From contig CP016269.1 in the NCBI GenBank assembly GCA_001880285.1, positions 2,676,501 to 2,740,500 on the forward strand: DNA of 64,000 bases. The letters are read 5' to 3'. Made by a program: the position numbers and the translations under genes. Shown piece after piece: positions 58,441 to 64,000 of this stretch; positions within the stretch are counted from its first letter, which is position 1; every line of letters begins with the position of its first letter. Source of the DNA: Flavobacteriaceae bacterium UJ101. GTDB taxonomy: Bacteria; Bacteroidota; Bacteroidia; Flavobacteriales; UJ101. Below the pieces are notes generated by a model. That model was given only the letters and a program-made list of their open reading frames with translations, ran no database searches and was not told the DNA's origin.

Positions 58441-60984
58441 TTAAAAGTTTAATTCAGTTTGTGAATCATGTGATGCTTCATTGGAAACTTCTTCTGTGTA
58501 AGGTAAAGGGTCAAGTGCATTAATTTGATTCACAGTACCTGTTGTTAAAGTATTTCCTTGAGCTTTGATGCCTTTTACGGTAATAAATTCAGAGACATTG
58601 ACTTGTTCTGTTTCTTGCTCTTTTCCTCGTTCTTTTCTATAAACGATTTCAATTATAGGAATGTAATCGGTTAGGATTAATTCGATAAAAGATTTAGAAT
58701 CTTCTAAGAAAAAGAAAGGTTGAGGATTAGGGGTATCGTCTAATAAAAAGCGTTTAATGTAATAGCGTTCTTTTTCTGCATCATAATACACACAAGAAAC
58801 AGGTTTTTTAGGGTTCCATTTTTCAATAATGAGCATATCATCTTCAAAATGGTTTCCTAAATCAAAGCTAATTAATTTGGCTACACCACTTTGGTTGATG
58901 GTTAGGATTTTATCGTTTGCTTGAAATTCTCCTAAAAATTCTCCTCTTTGATCAACATTTAAGCGTCTAACGGTATCGTCAAACCATATTTTTCGAGCGG
59001 CAAGTGTAGAAATTCCAGCTTCTTTTAATTCGACTTTTTTAATAGGATATTTTGATACTAGATTCCCTTTTACACCTTGTCCTTTGATTGCTAGTTCTGT
59101 AAAATCAATATCAAAACGAAGTTTTTTTACTTTTTGTAATGCTTTAAGATAAACGGTTACAATTTCGGCTTCACCATTTGGGTTAGCAGTAAAATATAAA
59201 ATTTGAGAACCTTTATTACCTTGGGTTAGATTATATTCTTTGTCTCGGGTAATGGAAGTAACGGAAAAACGTTTCATGTAATTGTAGCCAATTTTTCCAT
59301 CTCGATAAATTAAATTGTATACAGTTCGTTTGTCTTTTTTCTTCCAGACAGCTACATGAATAATTCCTTTACCAACGAAAGTTTTGGTATCAACTTTGGT
59401 GACCATCATGGTACCATCTTTTCTGAAAATAATAATATTGTCAATATCAGAGCATTCAAAAAGAAATTCATCACGTCTTAAAGAAGTCCCAATGAAACCT
59501 TCTTCACGATTGACATAGAATTTTGTATTGGCAATAGCTACTTTTGTTTTTTGAATTTCGTCAAAAATTCGAAGTTCTGTTTTACGTTCTTTTTCTTTTC
59601 CGTATTTGGCTTTTATAGTTTTAAAATAATCAATGGCATAATCAATTAAATTTTCCAGATTATTTTTTACAGCAGCTATTTTTTCTTCTAATGATTGAAT
59701 ATGTTGTTGAGCTTTGTCTAAATCAAATTTTGAAATACGTTTGATTCGAATTTCAGTTAAACGTGTGATATCTTCTTCGGTAACATCACGTACTAAATGT
59801 TTTATATGAGGTTTAAGTCCTGTGTCAATAGCTTTTAAAACACCTTCCCAAGTTTCTTCTTCTTCGATATCTCGGTAAATTCTTTTTTCTATAAAAATAC
59901 GTTCTAATGAGGCAAAGTGCCATTGTTCTTGGTATTCGTTTAAAGCAATTTCAAGTTCTTGTTTTAAAAGCTGAACAGTATTATCCGTATTCCGTTTTAA
60001 AATTTCTGAAACACCTACAAATATCGGTTTGTTATTATCAATTACACAACACAGCGGTGAAATGGAAACCTCACAATCAGTGAAAGCATAAAGAGCATCA
60101 ATCATTTTATCAGGAGATACTCCTGAAGGTAAATGAATTAATATTTCAACATTGGCAGCTGTATTGTCTTCTATTTTTTTTATTTTTATTTTACCTTTAT
60201 CATTGGCTTTTAAGATAGAGTCTATTAAACTTGATGTAGTGGTTCCATAAGGAATTTCATTAATAACTAAAGTGTTTTTATCTTGTTGTCCAATTCTAGC
60301 TCGAATACGTACTTTTCCTCCTCGTTTTCCATCATTATAGTTGGAAACGTCTGCCATTCCAGAAGTTAAAAAATCAGGAAAAAGTTTAAACGATTTTCCT
60401 TTTAAGTGTTTAATTGAAGCATCAATTAATTCGTTAAAGTTATGAGGTAAAATTTTAGTAGATAATCCAACAGCAATTCCTTCTACACCTTGAGCCAAGA
60501 GTAAAGGAAATTTAACAGGTAAATCAATGGGTTCCTTATTTCTTCCATCATAAGAAGACTGCCATTCTGTAGTTTTAGGATTAAAAACGACATCAAGAGC
60601 AAATTTGGTAAGTCGTGCTTCAATATAACGTGAAGCAGCGGCTCTATCTCCTGTTAAGATATTTCCCCAGTTTCCTTGGGTATCGATGAGTAATTCTTTT
60701 TGACCTAATTGAACAATAGCATCAGAAATTGCGGCATCACCGTGGGGATGATATTTCATGGTATTACCTACAATATTGGCTACTTTATTGTAACGGCCAT
60801 CATCCAATTCTTTCATAGAGTGCAGAATTCTCCTTTGCACAGGTTTCAATCCATCATATATAGATGGAATGGCACGTTCTAAGATAACGTAGGAAGCATA
60901 GTCTAAAAACCATGATTCATACATTCCAGAAATTTTTTGAATGCTTTCGTCTTGTGGTATAGGGTTTTCTGAGTTCTCTATCAT
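58441..60984 (-). CDS. parC: DNA topoisomerase IV subunit A
   Basis: This 847-residue subunit cuts and rejoins DNA during decatenation. The breakage-reunion domain has the active-site tyrosine in AAASRYIEARL (Tyr120). The region PHGDAAISDAIVQLGQ, where quinolone-resistance changes occur in related enzymes, is wild-type-like. The C-terminal half (from about residue 480) is a beta-pinwheel-like domain and lacks a clear GyrA box. ParC is preferred to GyrA because of the parE-parC order. Confidence 0.92.
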   Translation of the reverse strand: MIENSENPIPQDESIQKISGMYESWFLDYASYVILERAIPSIYDGLKPVQRRILHSMKELDDGRYNKVANIVGNTMKYHPHGDAAISDAIVQLGQKELLIDTQGNWGNILTGDRAAASRYIEARLTKFALDVVFNPKTTEWQSSYDGRNKEPIDLPVKFPLLLAQGVEGIAVGLSTKILPHNFNELIDASIKHLKGKSFKLFPDFLTSGMADVSNYNDGKRGGKVRIRARIGQQDKNTLVINEIPYGTTTSSLIDSILKANDKGKIKIKKIEDNTAANVEILIHLPSGVSPDKMIDALYAFTDCEVSISPLCCVIDNNKPIFVGVSEILKRNTDNTVQLLKQELEIALNEYQEQWHFASLERIFIEKRIYRDIEEEETWEGVLKAIDTGLKPHIKHLVRDVTEEDITRLTEIRIKRISKFDLDKAQQHIQSLEEKIAAVKNNLENLIDYAIDYFKTIKAKYGKEKERKTELRIFDEIQKTKVAIANTKFYVNREEGFIGTSLRRDEFLFECSDIDNIIIFRKDGTMMVTKVDTKTFVGKGIIHVAVWKKKDKRTVYNLIYRDGKIGYNYMKRFSVTSITRDKEYNLTQGNKGSQILYFTANPNGEAEIVTVYLKALQKVKKLRFDIDFTELAIKGQGVKGNLVSKYPIKKVELKEAGISTLAARKIWFDDTVRRLNVDQRGEFLGEFQANDKILTINQSGVAKLISFDLGNHFEDDMLIIEKWNPKKPVSCVYYDAEKERYYIKRFLLDDTPNPQPFFFLEDSKSFIELILTDYIPIIEIVYRKERGKEQETEQVNVSEFITVKGIKAQGNTLTTGTVNQINALDPLPYTEEVSNEASHDSQTELNF

Positions 60985-60998
60985 TGAATCACTTCGTT

Positions 60999-61478
60999 TT
61001 AAACGTTTTTATTTTCTTCTAAAACTTTGTCTAAAGATTTTTTAATGCCTTTGATTTCAGTTTTCTTTAAATAAGAAATATCATATTTTAATTTTGTAAA
61101 TCCTGTACTACTTTTTTTACTTGTAATGGTTATTTCTAAGGTTCTTTTCAAAAAGCTATTTTTAACTTTATAAGAAACTAATTTTCTTTTTGGAAATTCG
61201 GAAGATTTTTTTGAAGAAGCAATAAAATTTGATAAAACAATATCTTCATTTTTAAAATTAAGAGCCTCGCCATCAGAATCATATTCAAATAATTGATTTC
61301 CTCGATATCGTGTTATAACGAGTAGTATTAACCCTATAATAGGAAATATATTAATAGGAATATGTGCAAAAGCTCGAATCGGGAATAATTTTGTAATTAA
61401 GAAAAGAGCAAATAGTAACCCAATTATGAGGTAAATACTTTGGATGTAGGATTTAATTCTTTTATTGTTAATTTTCAT
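60999..61478 (-). CDS. Two-helix membrane protein between parE and parC, function unknown
   Basis: This 159-residue protein has two N-terminal membrane helices ([15 protein letters not shown] and [15 protein letters not shown]). A cytoplasmic domain of about 100 residues with alternating strands and a closing helix follows, similar in outline to a bacterial PH-like domain. No family was recognised. It overlaps the parE end by four bases and ends 14 bases before parC, so it must be co-transcribed with the topoisomerase subunits. Confidence 0.8.
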   Translation of the reverse strand: MKINNKRIKSYIQSIYLIIGLLFALFLITKLFPIRAFAHIPINIFPIIGLILLVITRYRGNQLFEYDSDGEALNFKNEDIVLSNFIASSKKSSEFPKRKLVSYKVKNSFLKRTLEITITSKKSSTGFTKLKYDISYLKKTEIKGIKKSLDKVLEENKNV

Positions 61479-63328
61479 GTTTCAAGTAAGTCTTTTTCTA
61501 TTTTTAGATTTTCAATAATAAATTCTTGGCGTTTAGGTGTGTTTTTCCCCATATAAAAAGTTAGCATTTCTTCGATAGAAGTATGTTTTCCTATCATGAC
61601 AGGATCTAAACGAATGTCTTTTCCTATGAAGTGCTTGAATTCATCAGGTGATATTTCTCCTAACCCTTTAAATCGAGTGATTTCTGGATTTTTGCCTAAT
61701 TCATCAAGGGCTTTTAAACGTTCTTCTTCGGTGTAGCAGTAACGTGTTTCTTTTTTATTGCGAACTCTGAAAAGAGGGGTTTGTAGTATGTATAAATGTC
61801 CTTCCTTTATTAATTCAGGAAAGAATTGTAAAAAGAAAGTAATGATTAATAAACGGATATGCATACCGTCTACATCGGCATCGGTTGCAATGATGACATT
61901 ATTATAACGTAAATCATCTAAACCATCTTCAATGTTTAATGCAGCTTGTAAGAGGTTGAATTCTTCATTCTCATACACTACCTTTTTAGTTAGACCATAA
62001 GAATTTAAAGGTTTACCTCTTAAACTGAAAACAGCCTGGGTTTCAACATCTCGTGATTTTGTAATGGATCCACTTGCTGAATCACCTTCGGTGATAAAAA
62101 TAGAAGATTCTAGATTACGTACATTTTTTTGATTGTTATAATGTTGTCTACAATCACGTAATTTCTTATTATGTAAGTTGGCTTTTTTAGCTCGTTCTTT
62201 GGCAATTTTACGTATCCCAGATAATTCTTTACGTTCTTTTTCTGCCTGAAGGATCTTTTTAAGTAGTCGTTCAGCTGTTTCGGGGTTTTTATGTAAGTAA
62301 TTATCAAGTTTTGTTTTGATAAAATCATTGATGAAAGTACGTACGGTAGGTAAATTTCCTCCCATATCTGTTGAACCTAATTTTGTTTTAGTTTGCGATT
62401 CAAAAACAGGTTCCATTACTTTAATACTAATAGCTCCAATAACGGATTTTCGTATGTCAGAAGCATCAAAGTTTTTATTATAAAACTCTCGAACAGTTTT
62501 TACCAGAGCTTCACGAAAAGCAGCTTGGTGCGTTCCTCCTTGAGTAGTATGTTGTCCGTTTACAAAGGAATAATATTGTTCACTATATGATTTTCCACTA
62601 TGGGTTAAAGCAATTTCAATATCTTCATCTTTTTGATGAATAATAGGGTAGATAATTTGTTCATCTATCGTATCTTCTAAAAGATCTTTTAAACCATTTT
62701 GAGATTTATATTTTTCCCCATTATAAACAATAGTTAATCCAGGGTTTAAATAGGTATAATTTTTCAACATTTTAACGATATACTCGTTACGAAATTGAAA
62801 ATTATTAAAGATTTCGCTGTCAGGGGTAAAACTAATTTTAGTTCCATTTCTTAATGAAGAAGAAGCAATTTCTTCGTCATGGGTTAAGGTTCCCTGTGAG
62901 AATTCAGCAATTTTTGTTTGCCCTTCTCGAATAGCTTGAACTTTAAAATAATGAGAAAGTGCATTTACTGCTTTAGTACCAACACCATTTAATCCAACTG
63001 ATTTTTTAAAGGCTTTTGAGTCATATTTACCTCCTGTATTCATTTTAGAAACAGCATCGATCATTTTTCCTAACGGAATTCCTCGTCCATAATCGCGAAT
63101 GGTAACGGTTTGATCTTTTATGGTAACTTCTATTGTTTTTCCAGATCCCATTACAAATTCATCAATGGAGTTGTCAATAACTTCTTTTAAAAGAATGTAA
63201 ATTCCATCGTCAGGAGCTGATCCATCACCTAATTTCCCGATATACATCCCTGGACGTAATCGAATATGCTCTTTCCAATCTAATGATCGGATATTGTCTT
63301 CAGTATATGTGTTTTGCTGCTTACTCAT
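61475..63328 (-). CDS. parE: DNA topoisomerase IV subunit B
   Basis: This 617-residue ATPase subunit drives topoisomerase IV. The GHKL ATP site reads [22 protein letters not shown] and [11 protein letters not shown]. The TOPRIM domain has [10 protein letters not shown] and [10 protein letters not shown], which provide the metal ligands. Its length is typical of ParE rather than GyrB. A promoter lies directly upstream (63336-63366), with almost no leader. Confidence 0.94.
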   Translation of the reverse strand: MSKQQNTYTEDNIRSLDWKEHIRLRPGMYIGKLGDGSAPDDGIYILLKEVIDNSIDEFVMGSGKTIEVTIKDQTVTIRDYGRGIPLGKMIDAVSKMNTGGKYDSKAFKKSVGLNGVGTKAVNALSHYFKVQAIREGQTKIAEFSQGTLTHDEEIASSSLRNGTKISFTPDSEIFNNFQFRNEYIVKMLKNYTYLNPGLTIVYNGEKYKSQNGLKDLLEDTIDEQIIYPIIHQKDEDIEIALTHSGKSYSEQYYSFVNGQHTTQGGTHQAAFREALVKTVREFYNKNFDASDIRKSVIGAISIKVMEPVFESQTKTKLGSTDMGGNLPTVRTFINDFIKTKLDNYLHKNPETAERLLKKILQAEKERKELSGIRKIAKERAKKANLHNKKLRDCRQHYNNQKNVRNLESSIFITEGDSASGSITKSRDVETQAVFSLRGKPLNSYGLTKKVVYENEEFNLLQAALNIEDGLDDLRYNNVIIATDADVDGMHIRLLIITFFLQFFPELIKEGHLYILQTPLFRVRNKKETRYCYTEEERLKALDELGKNPEITRFKGLGEISPDEFKHFIGKDIRLDPVMIGKHTSIEEMLTFYMGKNTPKRQEFIIENLKIEKDLLET

Positions 63329-63335
63329 TAATCTC

Positions 63336-63366
63336 CAAAGATATAAAAAAATGAAAAAAAGATCAA
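63336..63366 (-). promoter_or_regulatory. Promoter of the parE operon, almost leaderless
   Basis: On the minus strand TTG (63366-63364) is followed after 20 bases by TATCTTTG (63343-63336), an exact TAnnTTTG. The -7 element ends only seven bases before the ATG (63328-63326), so the transcript would start at or within a few bases of the start codon. Confidence 0.65.
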
Positions 63367-63377
63367 GTAATCAAGCT

Positions 63378-64000
63378 TCAATTTTTTCTCCAGAAGAAAG
63401 GAGTGAATAAGATTAATATGGTGAATAATTCAAGTCTTCCTAATAGCATTAAAAATGAGCAAAACCATTTACCTAAACATGTCATGCTTGCAAAATTATC
63501 AACTGGGGAATAGTTCCCAAAAGCAGGTCCTACATTCCCTAATGCAGAGGCAGATACACCTATGGCCGATACAAAATCTTTTAGATTTGGAGTGCCGGCC
63601 TCTGATTCTGTAAAACTCAAAATGATAGAACTAAAAATGAAAATGAGCATATAGATCATGAAAAAGGCTAAAATGTTAAATACAATTTGTTGTTTAACAC
63701 TTTTTCCATTATGTCTTACTGGAATGATAGCATTAGGATGTAACAAACGTTTGAATTCTAACCAACTGTTTTTGATTAGGATAGTATGGCGAACTACTTT
63801 AACACCTCCTGCAGTAGATCCTGCTGAACCACCTGTAAACATTAAAGCAAAGAATAAAACGGCTAAAAAAGGTGTCCACATTGTAAAATCAGCTGAAACA
63901 AACCCTGTAGTAGTGACTACGGCTAATACTTGAAATAAAGCATGCCTGATTGATGCTTCAACAGTATAACGTAGCTGGTTTGTGGAATCGGTCCAAGCAT
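63378..64000 (-). CDS. trkH: TrkH-family potassium uptake protein, partial
   Basis: Only the C-terminal part is present because the gene enters from the right edge. The frame is open through the edge and reads FQVLAVVTTTGFVSAD before MWTPFL, so it does not begin at the ATG at 63881. This is the potassium-selectivity filter of TrkH/KtrB channels. GGSAGSTAGGVKVVR and LGNVGPAFGNYSP, the loop and final filter of the family, follow. Partner TrkA is not seen in the window. It ends 49 bases before parE, which has its own promoter. Confidence 0.92.
   Translation of the reverse strand, partial: AWTDSTNQLRYTVEASIRHALFQVLAVVTTTGFVSADFTMWTPFLAVLFFALMFTGGSAGSTAGGVKVVRHTILIKNSWLEFKRLLHPNAIIPVRHNGKSVKQQIVFNILAFFMIYMLIFIFSSIILSFTESEAGTPNLKDFVSAIGVSASALGNVGPAFGNYSPVDNFASMTCLGKWFCSFLMLLGRLELFTILILFTPFFWRKN

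Noticed and set aside
63658-63933. Plus-strand frame of 91 codons at the right edge
   Set aside because: It lies antisense to the TrkH coding frame, which has the selectivity-filter motif.

Overview
The window is an AT-rich chromosomal segment of a member of the phylum Bacteroidota, most likely class Flavobacteriia. The evidence is a fused LpxC-FabZ protein, a PorX-type regulator of the type IX secretion system (T9SS), a secreted protease with a T9SS C-terminal sorting domain, short secreted proteins starting with the 'VGIGT' motif, menaquinone synthesis (MenA), and several promoters that match the Bacteroidota consensus (TTTG or TTG, about 19-21 bases, TAnnTTTG). Genus and species cannot be fixed by reading alone. 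No insertion sequence, prophage, CRISPR array or rRNA was seen. One tRNA-Ser(UGA) is present. Gene density is high and intergenic spaces are short.

Layout. 1-6242 (minus strand): truncated acyl-CoA synthetase, a GH13 lipoprotein and an AddA-like helicase-nuclease. 6393-11267 (plus): lysA, a large secreted GH13 enzyme and tRNA-Ser. 11341-14898 (minus): a porX-tsaE-ald-small membrane protein operon. 14941-22078 (plus): HD-domain phosphohydrolase, the lipid A block lpxD-lpxC/fabZ-lpxA, efp, a second lpxD-like gene and sucD. 22288-27590 (plus): a very AT-rich accessory stretch with a T9SS-exported trypsin-like protease, two small lipoproteins and a divergent LemA-like protein, followed by a cluster of alternative hairpins. 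27895-28479 (minus): two small membrane proteins. 29728-35476 (minus): ftsK-lolA-lptF/G-ribBA. 35676-38872 (plus): a DPE2-type 4-alpha-glucanotransferase and a lipoprotein. 39315-43136 (plus): ligA, a YceI protein and a PagL-like lipid A deacylase. 43262-48447 (plus): an accessory cluster with a GIN-domain lipoprotein, a metallo-beta-lactamase-fold enzyme, an AraC regulator, a tandem-duplicated lipoprotein, a zinc-ribbon peptide, a QorB-like reductase and cytochrome b561. 48591-57533: UPF0173 hydrolase, menA, a radical SAM protein and gltD-gltB. 57772-64000 (minus): parE-membrane protein-parC-rhomboid, preceded by a truncated trkH.

The genes fall into three functional groups. The first is envelope building and remodelling: two LpxD proteins, LpxC/FabZ, LpxA, LolA, LptF/G and PagL. 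The second is alpha-glucan use: two GH13 enzymes and a CBM20-bearing GH77. The third is core metabolism and DNA maintenance: LysA, Ald, SucD, GltBD, RibBA, MenA, LigA, FtsK, ParC/ParE and AddA.

No clearly new defence or mobile system was found. The best candidates for something undescribed are the alternative-pairing hairpin cluster at 27676-27775, the membrane protein embedded between parE and parC, the AraC-centred cluster at 43262-48447, and candidate leaderless promoters at lpxD, parE and the radical SAM gene.
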